NCBI GenBank assembly: GCA_030447505.1
Contig: JAUJOT010000004.1
Coordinates: 186,001 to 250,000 of the forward strand
Reading direction: 5' to 3'
Origin: Solirubrobacteraceae bacterium
Lineage (GTDB): Bacteria; Actinomycetota; Thermoleophilia; Solirubrobacterales; Solirubrobacteraceae
Length of the DNA stretch: 64,000 bases
Under the pieces are notes generated by a model. It made no database searches. It saw only the letters and a list, made by a program, of their open reading frames with translations, and was not told the DNA's origin. Below are positions 17,270-25,268 of the stretch, one piece after another (within the stretch, counting starts at the first letter, position 1; each line of letters begins with the position of its first letter). Both the position numbers and the translations under genes were made by a program.

Positions 17270-18803
17270 TCACGGCCGGCGGCGCAGCACGCGCCGGTCG
17301 TCGGGCAGGCGCTTCGTGTAGCGCGCCTGGTCGAGATGCTCGAGCAGCGCCTGGGCGTACTTGCGCGACGTCCCGAGCTCGTCGCGGAGCCGCGCGAGCG
17401 TCACGGCGCCCTCGTTCGCGATGATCGCGCCGGCGCGATCGGCGACCACCGCGAGCGCGTCGCGGTGCGCGTAGAGGTCACGGCTGATCCGGACGGCGAC
17501 GCCCGCCTGGATCAGCGCGGGCAGATGCGCCTACGGCAGCGCCCAGCTGCGAGCGCGAAAGCGGCTCGTGGCCGGCCGCGAGCAGCCGCTCTGCGAGCTC
17601 GATCGCGCCACGCTCGAGCGCCGGCGCCGACGGGGCCGCGGCGGTCGCCGGACCGGGCGCTGCGGCGGCTGCCGGCGGCGCTGCGCGCGAAGGCTCCGGC
17701 TCACCGCGCCGTAGCCGCTCGAGGCGTGCCAGCACGTCGGGGCGGCGACCGTGCCGGCGGGCCCGCGGATCGAGCACCGTGCCGCCGCCGAGCGTGTCGG
17801 GCGGCGCGACCGAACGCATGACGAGCCGGTCGCCCGCGGCGGCGAGCAGCGGTGCCTCGAGGCGCACCTGCCACAGGCCGGCGCCGAGCGCCGCCAGCCG
17901 CGCCGGCACCGCCCGCGTGCCGTGATGCGCCATGACGCGCCGGCCGTGCAGATCGCCGCGGAGGTCCAGCGTTGCGTCGATGACCTGCGTCGGCGTGAGC
18001 GCCGCCGCCGGATCGGCGAGCGCATCGCCGCGGGCGACGTCGCGCCGGGCGATCCCGGCGAGGTTGAGTGCGACGCGCTGCCCCGCGTGCGCCCGCTCGG
18101 CCGGCTGGTCGTGCACCTGCAGCGACCGCACCCGGACGAGCCGCTGCGCGGGCAGCAGGGCCAGCGTGTCGCCCGCCGCCAGGGTGCCCGACCACAGCGT
18201 CCCCGTGACGACCGTGCCGGCGCCGTGGATCGTGAACGCGCGGTCGACGTGCAGCACGGCCGCGCCTTCCCGGCGGCCTTCGGCGCGCGGCGTCACACGC
18301 TCGGCGACGCGCTCCAGCGCCGCCGCGACGGCCGCCACGCCCTCGCCTGTGCGCGCCGAGCACGCCACGACCTCGGCGCCGGGCAGCAGCTCGGCGGCCT
18401 GCGCCGCGGCTCGGCGCGGGGACGCGCGGTCGCACTTCGTGATCGCGACGACGCCCTGCTCGATCCCCAGTGCCGCGAGCACCGCCGCGTGCTCGAGCGT
18501 CTGCGGCATCACGCCGTCGTCGGCGGCGACGACCATGAGATGGAAGTCGATCCCGGTCGCTCCGGCAACCATCGTGCGCACGAAGCGCTCATGGCCCGGC
18601 ACGTCGACGACCGAGACGCGCCGCCCTCCGGGCAGCAGCAGGGGCGCGAACCCGAGTTCGATCGACATGCCGCGAGCCTGCTCCTGGGGCAGGCGGTCGG
18701 TGTCCACGCCGGTCAGCGCGCGCACGAGCGCCGTCTTGCCGTGGTCGATATGACCGGCGGTCCCGAGCGTCAGGGCCGCGTGCTCTAGTGCCGCGTTCCG
18801 CAA
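17270..18803 (-). pseudogene. selB: selB, selenocysteine-specific elongation factor, with a +1 frameshift near the 3' end
   Basis: SelB carries Sec-tRNA to UGA codons next to a SECIS hairpin. The GTPase domain is clear: GTAGHIDHGKTALVRALTG, DVPGHERFV, ITKCD. Domains II and III and the start of the winged-helix region follow. The main frame stops at 17478, but another frame continues with the missing C-terminal winged helix (LIQAGVAVRISRDLYAH, GTSRKYAQALLEHLD, DDRRVLR) to a stop at 17270. The shift of +1 must fall between 17540 and 17527. I choose TTG at 18803, preceded by GGAG, because the family begins a few residues before LTLGTAGHID. It may be a sequencing error, a true lesion or a programmed shift; the lost domain reads the SECIS, so this matters. 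Confidence 0.85.
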
Positions 18804-18968
18804 ATCCGCTCCGTCTCGGATCGGTCGCTGATCACCGAGCAACCGTGCCTGTGCGCGCAAGGACGAGCCGCGGAAGCGCCGGGCGGCCCCGCAGCGGCGC
18901 TCGTTTGCGCGAGCAGCGGCGCATCGCGATGTGGCTCGATGCGCAACCGGCCCGGACAGGTGATGCGG

Positions 18969-19370
18969 TCACTGCGGTCGGCTTGCTGTCCGTTCGACGT
19001 CGGCGATATTGCCGAGGCGGCGATCGAGCGTGACGTGCTCGGCGCCGACCACCAGCGCAGTTGCCAGTGAGATCGCATCGGGTAGGCGCAGCGCGCGGTG
19101 TGCCCCACGCAGTTGGGCGGCGCGCCGGGCGATGACGCGATCCACCGGCACGATCGCCGCGCTGATGGCGCCGATGAACGCGTCGACCGCGTGGTCGCTG
19201 CCGTGTTGGAGGGGACGCACGAGGATCTCGGCGTACACGCCGGCGGCGATCAGGAGCTGCTGGCCGGCCGCGAGTCGCGGGCGCAGCGCGTCGACGGCGG
19301 TTTCGTGCTGCGCATCGGACGCATCGAGAAACGCGATCAGCACGTCCGCGTCGAGTACTACTGGCGCCAC
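18969..19370 (-). CDS. PIN-domain toxin (VapC-like ribonuclease)
   Basis: A PIN-domain protein of 133 residues. The acidic active site is complete: VVLDADVLIAFLD, the glutamate in YAEILVRP, LPDAISLATAL and HVTLDRRLG. Such proteins are Mg2+-dependent ribonucleases that cut tRNA or rRNA when released from their antitoxin. GTG at 19370 is chosen because it overlaps the upstream antitoxin stop by 13 bp, as is usual in these operons. It lies between selA and selB on the same strand. Confidence 0.88.
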   Translation of the reverse strand: MAPVVLDADVLIAFLDASDAQHETAVDALRPRLAAGQQLLIAAGVYAEILVRPLQHGSDHAVDAFIGAISAAIVPVDRVIARRAAQLRGAHRALRLPDAISLATALVVGAEHVTLDRRLGNIADVERTASRPQ

Positions 19371-19579
19371 TCGTCGCGGAGCTCGTCGAGATGCCCCGGA
19401 GGGTATGTGCCGGCCGGGACGCTGCCAGCGAATCGGGCGATCAGGTCGTCGGCGCGCTCGACCTCGATACGGCCGTGTCCCGCCACGCGGATGACGACGT
19501 CGTCGCCGGCCGCGAGTCCCGCCGCGCGGAGGACGCTCACCGGGATCGTGACCTGGTTCTTGCCGGACACCTTGCTCAT
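19358..19579 (-). CDS. AbrB/SpoVT-type antitoxin
   Basis: The N-terminal 45 residues form a SpoVT-AbrB swapped-hairpin DNA-binding domain (SKVSGKNQVTIPVSVLRAAG, then GDDVVIRVAG, RIEVERA). The C-terminal segment (FAGSVPAGTYPPGHLDELRDEW) is the kind of flexible tail that wraps a PIN toxin. It is 73 residues long and its stop overlaps the toxin start. A 27-bp near-palindrome lies immediately upstream of its ATG, fitting autoregulation. Confidence 0.9.
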   Translation of the reverse strand: MSKVSGKNQVTIPVSVLRAAGLAAGDDVVIRVAGHGRIEVERADDLIARFAGSVPAGTYPPGHLDELRDEWRQ

Positions 19580-19580
19580 C

Positions 19581-19607
19581 CTTTACGACCCTAGCAGGAT
19601 CGTAAAG
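19581..19607 (-). promoter_or_regulatory. Near-palindrome upstream of the antitoxin, candidate operator
   Basis: Arms CTTTACGA (19581-19588) and TCGTAAAG (19600-19607) are perfect inverted repeats. Inside them CCT and AGG also pair, leaving one mismatch and a 3-base centre. The element ends two bases from the antitoxin ATG and is AT-richer than its surroundings, so it probably overlaps the promoter and binds the AbrB/PIN complex. Confidence 0.6.
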
Positions 19608-19696
19608 GGACGCCGTCGGCCTGGGCCGGCCGCGCCGGCCGCCGGTCCGGTCGCCGGCGGCCGCTCGCCGATCGCCGTCGCGCGCATCATCGACGC

Positions 19697-20998
19697 TCAT
19701 GGCGATACGGCGCGCACCATGCGCGCCACCTCGCGCGCCTCGTCGTCGGTCAGCGTGCGCGGGTCGAGCAGCAGCCGGCCGTCGTGGATGCGGCCCACGA
19801 CCGCCGGATCGCCGGCCCGCAGGTCCGCGGCGAGCGCGGTTGCGCCGGCCGCGCCGGGGTCGATCGCGACCGCCGGCCCCGCCAGCTCGAGCAGCGGCAG
19901 CGCGCCGCCGCCGACGCGCGCCGTCGAAGCGACGACAGCGCCGCCGGTCGCGGCCGCGAGCTCGTGTGCACGCCTGCTCAGCGTCGCGTCGTCGGCTTCG
20001 AGCATCGCGAGCACCGGCAGCGCGCGGCGCGCGGCCGCCGGGTCGCGATGAAGGGCGAGCGTCGCCTCGAGCGCGGCGAGCGACAGCTTGTCGATTCGTA
20101 CGGCCCGCGCGAGCGGATGGCGGCGGCACGCCTCGACCGCCGCGCGCGTTCCGAGCAGCACCCCCGCCTGCGGCCCGCCGAGCAGCTTGTCGCCCGAGAA
20201 CGCCGTGAGCGCCGCGCCGGCGCGGACCGATCGGCGCACCGGCGGCTCGCCCGCGAGCAGCTCGAGGTCGTCCGTGAGCACGCCGGAGCCGACGTCGTCG
20301 ATCACCGCTGCGCCGAGCGAGCAGAGCTCCTCGATCTCGACCTCGGCGACGAAGCCGACGGTCCGGAAGTTCGAGGGATGCGCGCGCAGGATCGCCCCGA
20401 TGCGCTCGCCGCCGGCCACGAGTGCTTCTTCGTAGTCGGCTCGGCGGGTGCGGTTGGTGGTGCCCACCTCGACGAGCCGTGTGCCCGCGACCTCGAGGAT
20501 CTCCGGGATCCGGAAGCCGCCGCCGATCTCGATCAGCTGCCCCCGCGAGACGACGATGTCGCGGCCTCCAGCGAGCGCGGCGCAGGCCAGCAGCACCGCC
20601 GCCGCGCAGTTGTTGACCGCGATCGCCGCCTGTGCGCCGGTCAGCTCACGCAGCAGCTCCTCGACGTGGGCGTGGCGCGAGCCGCGTTCGCCGCTCGCCA
20701 GGTCGAGCTCGAGGTTGCAATAGCCGTCCGCCACGGCCGCCACCGCGGCCTGCGCCTCGGCGGCCAGCGGGGCGCGGCCGAGGTTCGTGTGGACGACGAC
20801 GCCGGTCGCGTTGAGCACGCGCCGCAGCCGCGGGCGCAGGCGCGCCCGCGCGCGCGCCACCAGGTCGACCGTCGTGTCGTCGACCGCATCACCGCCGTCG
20901 AGCAGTTCCTCGCGCCGCGCCTGCAGCTCGGCGCGCGCGACCGCGGTCGCCAGCCGGTCGACGGACGGCAGGCCGCGCAGCCGGTCGCGGTCGCTCAT
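19697..20998 (-). CDS. selA: L-seryl-tRNA(Sec) selenium transferase
   Basis: SelA is a PLP enzyme that converts seryl-tRNA(Sec) to selenocysteinyl-tRNA(Sec) with selenophosphate. It is 433 residues long. Recognisable blocks are LRGLPSVDRLA, NATGVVVHTNLGRAPL, the VNNCAAAVLL segment, DVGSG and the PLP-lysine motif TAFSGDKLLGGPQAG. I choose ATG at 20998, the SDRDRLRGLPSVD start. The open frame continues upstream, but that stretch is tRNA-Sec. Only one base separates the discriminator base of the tRNA from the ATG, and there is no normal ribosome binding site, so translation may rely on sequence inside the unprocessed tRNA or on a leaderless message after tRNA 3' processing. Confidence 0.93.
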   Translation of the reverse strand: MSDRDRLRGLPSVDRLATAVARAELQARREELLDGGDAVDDTTVDLVARARARLRPRLRRVLNATGVVVHTNLGRAPLAAEAQAAVAAVADGYCNLELDLASGERGSRHAHVEELLRELTGAQAAIAVNNCAAAVLLACAALAGGRDIVVSRGQLIEIGGGFRIPEILEVAGTRLVEVGTTNRTRRADYEEALVAGGERIGAILRAHPSNFRTVGFVAEVEIEELCSLGAAVIDDVGSGVLTDDLELLAGEPPVRRSVRAGAALTAFSGDKLLGGPQAGVLLGTRAAVEACRRHPLARAVRIDKLSLAALEATLALHRDPAAARRALPVLAMLEADDATLSRRAHELAAATGGAVVASTARVGGGALPLLELAGPAVAIDPGAAGATALAADLRAGDPAVVGRIHDGRLLLDPRTLTDDEAREVARMVRAVSP

Positions 20999-20999
20999 A

Positions 21000-21090
21000 C
21001 GGAACGGCGAAGGAGTCGAACCTTCCAGCGCGGTCTGCCGCGCCCCGCCGGTTTTGAAGACCGGATGGGCCACCGGGCCCGGGCCGCTCC
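21000..21090 (-). tRNA. selC: tRNA-Sec (anticodon UCA)
   Basis: The complement of this 91-base stretch folds as a bacterial tRNA-Sec. It has an 8-bp acceptor stem (GGAGCGGC with GCCGTTCC, one G-U), a D arm GGGCC/GGCCC, an anticodon arm CCGGT-CTTCAAA-ACCGG with anticodon TCA at 21057-21055, a long variable arm GCGCGG-CAGA-CCGCGC, and a T arm GAAGG-TTCGACT-CCTTC. The 8+5 acceptor/T arrangement and long variable arm are specific to tRNA-Sec. The discriminator is G at 21000 and CCA is not encoded. It sits between selD and selA, 26 bases after the selD stop. Confidence 0.96.
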
Positions 21091-21116
21091 AGGCTGATGT
21101 AGCCCGTGCAGCTCGA

Positions 21117-22148
21117 TCATCGCACCGCGATGGCGCCGGGCTCAGCGGCGACGATCTCGCCGACGATCGCGCCCGGCAGCGACGGCGCGGCCGCGGGCGC
21201 AGCCGCGACGAGCAGCCCGCCCGACGTCGTGGCATCGCACAGCAGCCGCCGCCGCGCCTCCTCGACGTCGGGGCCGAACGTCGTGAACGTCTCGCCGTAG
21301 TCGCGGTTGCGGCGGCTGCCGCCCGAGACGGCATCGTCGGCCTCGAGCAGCTCCAGCACGCCGTCGATCGCCGGCACGGCCGACGCGTCGATCACCGCCG
21401 CGACGCCGCTCGCGCGTCCCAGCGAGTGCAGATGCCCGAGCAGGCCGAAGCCGGTGACGTCGGTCATCGCGTGCGCGCCGGCCGCGCGCGCCGCGGCGGA
21501 CGCCCTGTCGTTGAGCGAGCTCATCGTCGCAACCGCGCGTGCGAGCAGGTCGTCGTCGCGCCGGCCGCGCTTGCGCGCCGTCGTGATCGCGCCGACGCCG
21601 AGCGGCTTGGTCAGCACGAGCACGTCCCCCGGCCGGGCGCCGGCGTTGGAGATCACCTCGGCGGGATGCACGGTGCCGGTCACGGCCAGGCCGTACTTCG
21701 GCTCCGGGTCGTCGATCGAGTGGCCGCCGACGATCGAGATCGCGGCAGCCGCGGCGACGTCGGCCCCACCGCGCATGATCTCGCGCAGGATGTCGCCGCC
21801 GAGCTGCTCGAGCGGAAACGCGACGACGTTCATCGCCGCCAGCGGCAGCCCGCCCATCGCGTAGACGTCCGACAGCGCGTTGGCTGCAGCAATACGCCCG
21901 AAGTCGTAGGGATCGTCGACGATCGGGGTGAAGAAGTCGATCGTCATCACGAGCGCGATCTCGTCGGTCAGCTTGAACACCGCGGCGTCGTCGGCGGTGT
22001 TCGAGCCGACGAGCAGCCGTTCGTCGGCGACGGCGGGCAGCCCCCGGACGATCGGCAGCAGCGCCGCCGCCGGCAGCTTGCATCCACAGCCGGCGCCGTG
22101 CGCGAGCGACGTCAGCGCGACGGGTGGCGCTGCTAGCGGCTCGCTCAT
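21117..22148 (-). CDS. selD: Selenide, water dikinase (selenophosphate synthase)
   Basis: SelD makes selenophosphate, the selenium donor for SelA, from selenide and ATP. It is 343 residues long. The catalytic segment HGAGCGCKLP has cysteine (not Sec) and the essential lysine. Downstream are SNTADDAAVFKL, TIDFFTPIVDDPYDFGRIAAANALSDVYAMGG (a family block), VGGHSIDDPEPKYGLAVTG and DVTGFGLLGHL. ATG at 22148 matches the normal N-terminus; the open frame extends 14 codons further. It is the first gene of the selD - tRNA-Sec - selA transcript and is divergent from grdE. Confidence 0.95.
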   Translation of the reverse strand: MSEPLAAPPVALTSLAHGAGCGCKLPAAALLPIVRGLPAVADERLLVGSNTADDAAVFKLTDEIALVMTIDFFTPIVDDPYDFGRIAAANALSDVYAMGGLPLAAMNVVAFPLEQLGGDILREIMRGGADVAAAAAISIVGGHSIDDPEPKYGLAVTGTVHPAEVISNAGARPGDVLVLTKPLGVGAITTARKRGRRDDDLLARAVATMSSLNDRASAAARAAGAHAMTDVTGFGLLGHLHSLGRASGVAAVIDASAVPAIDGVLELLEADDAVSGGSRRNRDYGETFTTFGPDVEEARRRLLCDATTSGGLLVAAAPAAAPSLPGAIVGEIVAAEPGAIAVR

Positions 22149-22697
22149 GGCCACACGGCCGGGCCAGGCATCGGGTGGGCGGTGGAGCACACGGTTTGCG
22201 GCCGCACGTTACCCGCTGGGGAGCGGGAGCCAGCCCTCTGCGGGTCCCGACCTCGCTGAGGGCCTGCTACAAGGAAGTTTCGAGAGGTTCGGCGAGCACT
22301 GTCGGACGCGGGCTGGACGAAGGTGCGGCAGGGTGGCTCGCACGAGACGGGGCGCAGCCCGGACGGCGCGACATCATCACGGTCGCCGGCAAGGACTCCG
22401 ATACCGTTCCCGTCGGGACTCCGCGCACCCGTTACGGCGACGCGCTGAGCGGATCCTCAGTCGTTGCGCAGGCGACTACTCCTTCTGTCGCTGCGCGACC
22501 GCCCACTTTCCCAGGGGGAGGGGCGCCGCCTAAGCCGTCTTGCCCGGCTACGGCGTACCCGCGTGCCGGCCACACCAGAGAGCCATCGCGCGCGGTCGCA
22601 GCGGCGCGGTTGCAACCGGCCCCATCGCCGCGCACGTTGCCGCGCCTCGCCCGCAAGCAATACTCTGTGTCGCCGACAGCGGGAAGGAGCCGGGAAG
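22149..22697. promoter_or_regulatory. Divergent intergenic region between selD and grdE
   Basis: About 550 bases with no coding sequence I can support. It must carry the divergent promoters of the Sec-synthesis operon and the grd operon, so it is the obvious place for joint control. I see no clear riboswitch, no strong palindrome and no convincing -35/-10 pair. Some short open frames cross it but show no motif. Confidence 0.5.
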
Positions 22698-23966
22698 GTG
22701 GAAGCGACAGCCGGGGCAGGGCTGACTCGAATCGTCCATGAGGTGCGTGAGCTCGACCTGGGCGAGCGCACGAGCTACTGCGCGGGGCGCCTCACGGTCG
22801 GCGAGGAGCGCGCGCGCGAGCTCCTCCGCGACCCCGCGCTCTCCGAGGTCCGGCTGGCCTGCGCCGCGCCCGGCGACTCCGTGCGGATCGTCGGCGTGCT
22901 GGACGCCATCCAGCCCTGCTCCAAGGGGCCCGGCGGGGGTGGCGTGTTCCCCGGGCTGCTGGGTCCCGCGATGCCCGTGGGGCGCGGTGAGACCCACGTG
23001 CTGCGCGGCGCCGCCGTGCTGGCGGCCGGCTACCTGCCCCGCGCCCAAGAGGCGATCATCGACATGTCGGGGCCGGCGGCGCCGCTTTCGCCGCTGGGCG
23101 CGACACACAACCTCGTCGTCGAGTTCGCGCCCGCCGAGGGTGCGGCCTGGGAGGACGTCGAGGCGGCGCTGCGGCGCGGGCTCGTCAAGGTGGCGGCCCA
23201 TCTCGCCGAGGCGGCGCTGGACGCCGAGCCCGACGCCGTGGAAGAACTCTCCGAGCCCGAGCCCGGAATCGCGAATGGCAAACCGCGTGTGGGCGTCGTC
23301 CTCAACCTGCAGACCCAGGGGAAGTTCAAGGACGTCTTCGTCTACGGGCGCAGCCTGTCGGGCGGCCTGCCGACGGTCATCGCGCCCGGCGAGCTCGATG
23401 ACGGGGCTGTGGTCAGCGGCCAGTACGGCCACCCCGCGCTGAAGAACCCGACGTACCTGCAACAGACGCACCCCGTGGTCGCCGCCCTGCGCGCCCGCTC
23501 CGACGAGCTCGATCTGGCGGCGCTCGTGCTGTGCCCCGAGCCCGTCGACCAGGCGAACAAGGAGCTGGTCTCGGCGCACGCCGCGCGCCTGTGCGCAGAG
23601 CTGAAGCTCGACGCGGCGATCGTGACCAAGGAGGGCGGCGGCAACGCCGACGCCGACGTCTCGCTCAAGCTCGACCGCCTCGAGGAGGAGGGGATCACGG
23701 CGGTGGGGATCCTCGCGGAGATGGCGGGGCGCGACGGGACGGGGCCGCCGCTGGTGGTCCCGCCGACCAAGGCCACCGCCCTCGTCAGCACCGGGAACTA
23801 CGATGAGCGGATGACGCTGCCCGCCGTCGAACACGCCCTGGGCCGCGAGCGCATCGCCCTGCTTGACCAGGCCTCCACCGACGAGGTCGAGCTGCCGGTG
23901 GCCGCGATCTACTGCGCGCAGAGCACGCTGGGCTGGGGTCGGCTCACGTGCGCGGAGACCGGCTGA
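22698..23966 (+). CDS. grdE: Glycine/sarcosine/betaine reductase component B, proprotein subunit (GrdE-like), atypical cleavage site
   Basis: In clostridia GrdE is cleaved in itself to give a pyruvoyl-bearing subunit that activates glycine by Schiff base. This 422-residue protein matches GrdE along its length: PGDSVRIVGVLDAIQPC, GPGGGGVFPGLL, THVLRGAAVLAAG, IIDMSGP, then the DLAALVLCPEPV, VTKEGGGNADADV and GILAEMAGRDG blocks. The block that holds the cleavage site in known GrdE (SGNC followed by a second cysteine) reads SGQYGHPALKNPTY: residue 243 is tyrosine and the block has no cysteine. Pyruvoyl formation as known is therefore not expected. GTG at 22698 follows AAGGAG. It overlaps grdB. 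Confidence 0.9.
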   Translation: MEATAGAGLTRIVHEVRELDLGERTSYCAGRLTVGEERARELLRDPALSEVRLACAAPGDSVRIVGVLDAIQPCSKGPGGGGVFPGLLGPAMPVGRGETHVLRGAAVLAAGYLPRAQEAIIDMSGPAAPLSPLGATHNLVVEFAPAEGAAWEDVEAALRRGLVKVAAHLAEAALDAEPDAVEELSEPEPGIANGKPRVGVVLNLQTQGKFKDVFVYGRSLSGGLPTVIAPGELDDGAVVSGQYGHPALKNPTYLQQTHPVVAALRARSDELDLAALVLCPEPVDQANKELVSAHAARLCAELKLDAAIVTKEGGGNADADVSLKLDRLEEEGITAVGILAEMAGRDGTGPPLVVPPTKATALVSTGNYDERMTLPAVEHALGRERIALLDQASTDEVELPVAAIYCAQSTLGWGRLTCAETG

Positions 23967-25264
23967 TGCGCATCGTCCACTACGTCAACCAGTTCTTCGC
24001 CGGCATCGGCGGCGAGGATGCGGCGGGCGCCGGGCCGGAGCTGCGCGACGGGGCCCTCGGACCCGGGCGGCGCCTGGCCGCCCTGCTGGGCGACGAGCAC
24101 GAGATCGTCGCCACCGCCGTCTGCGGCGACGACCACGCCGCCGCGCACCCCGAGTTCGCCGCCGAGCTCGTCGCGGCCGCGCGCGAGCGCGGGGCCGAGA
24201 TGGTGGTGGCCGGTCCCGCCTTCACCAGCGGGCGCTACGGGCTGGCGTGCGCGCGGATCGCGGCGGCGGCCGGCGAGGGGGGGCTGCCCGCGCTGGCCGC
24301 CATGCATCCTGACAACCCCGGCCTGGGCGAGGCCACCGGCGCGTGCGTCGTCGAGAGCGGCGCGACCTCGCGCCGCATGCGCGACTCGCTCGATCGCCTC
24401 GCGGCGGCGACGCGCAAGGTCGCCGCGGGCGAGGAGCTCTCCGCGCAGGACGGGCGCATCGGTCCGGTCGCGCGCACGAACCGTCTGGCGGAGAAAAGCG
24501 CGGCCGAGCGCGCGGTCGCCCTCGTGCTCACGCGGCTCGGCGGCGACCGCGAGGCCAGCGAGATCCCCCTGCCCGACTTCGACAGCGTGACGCCCGCCGC
24601 GCCCGTCGCCGACCCCGCCGAGGCGGTGTTCGCGCTGGTGACCGAGGGCGGCTTCGTGCCCGCCGGCAACCCCGACCGGCTGGAGTCCGCGCGCGCGTCG
24701 AAATGGGTGCGCTACTCGCTCGACGGCCTCGACTCGGCCGAGAGCGGCAAGTTCGAGTCGGTGCACGGCGGCTTCTCCACCCAGTGGGCCAACGCCGATC
24801 CCAACCGCATCCTCCCGCTCGACGTCGCCCGCGAGCTGGAGCGCGAGGGCGCGATCGGAGGCCTGCACGGCGAGTTCCTGGCGACGACCGGCAACGGCAC
24901 CACGGTCGCCGACGCGCGCCGCTTCGGGATGGAGTGGGCCGCCGAGCTGCGCCAGCAGAACATCCAGGCGGCGATCCTCACCGCCACCTGAGGAACCGGC
25001 ACGCGTTGCGGGTCAACGCTCACGAAGGAACTGGAGCGCGCCGGGATCCCCACGGCGCTGCTGTGCAACCTCGTCTCGATCGCGAAGCGCGTCGGCGCGC
25101 CCCGGATCGTGCCCACGCGCGGCATCCCCTACCCGGCGGGAGACCCGGAGCTCGCCCCCGAGCAGGAGCGCGCCTGGCGCCGGCAGCTGCTCGAACGGGC
25201 GCTGTGCGCCGTTGCCACGCCGGTCGGTGAGCCGACCGTCTTCGACGGCGATCCGGTTCAATAG
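23966..25264 (+). CDS. grdB: Glycine reductase component B selenoprotein subunit (GrdB-like), UGA = Sec342
   Basis: GrdB is the substrate-binding selenoprotein of glycine/sarcosine/betaine reductase. It begins MRIVHYVNQFFAGIGGED as in the family. The frame meets TGA at 24989-24991 and continues in the same frame with GTGTRCGSTLTKELERAGIP, VSIAKRVGAPRIVPTRGIP and on to TAG at 25262. This post-UGA sequence is the conserved GrdB C-terminus, so the UGA is read as selenocysteine, residue 342 of 432. Known GrdB proteins have UxxC (UGTC); here it is UGTG, with a cysteine only at +6. The ATG overlaps the grdE stop (TGATG). A candidate SECIS hairpin lies 17 bases downstream of the UGA (25003-25019). 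Confidence 0.93.
25003..25019 (+). promoter_or_regulatory. Candidate bacterial SECIS hairpin of grdB
   Basis: GCGTTG (25003-25008) pairs perfectly with CAACGC (25014-25019), leaving the 5-base apical loop CGGGT. The loop starts 17 bases after the UGA and has G as its second base, which fits the usual bacterial SECIS spacing of about 16-37 bases. An alternative hairpin (24995-25013) overlaps it but places its loop too close to the UGA. Confidence 0.6.
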
Positions 25265-25268
25265 GGGC

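Noticed and set aside
19371-20129. A long arginine-rich minus-strand frame upstream of the PIN toxin
   Set aside because: It is the antisense-frame shadow of selA and the antitoxin; only the last 133 residues form a PIN domain.
20999-21334. An N-terminal extension of selA to 21334
   Set aside because: That stretch is the tRNA-Sec gene and the selD 3' end in another frame; SelA similarity starts at ATG 20998.
24995-25013. A 7-bp hairpin with one mismatch right after the grdB UGA as the SECIS
   Set aside because: Its loop starts only 10 bases after the UGA, closer than bacterial SECIS elements allow; the hairpin at 25003-25019 fits better.
24992-25264. A stop codon ending grdB at 24991
   Set aside because: The in-frame sequence after the TGA is the conserved GrdB tail, so the TGA is read as Sec.
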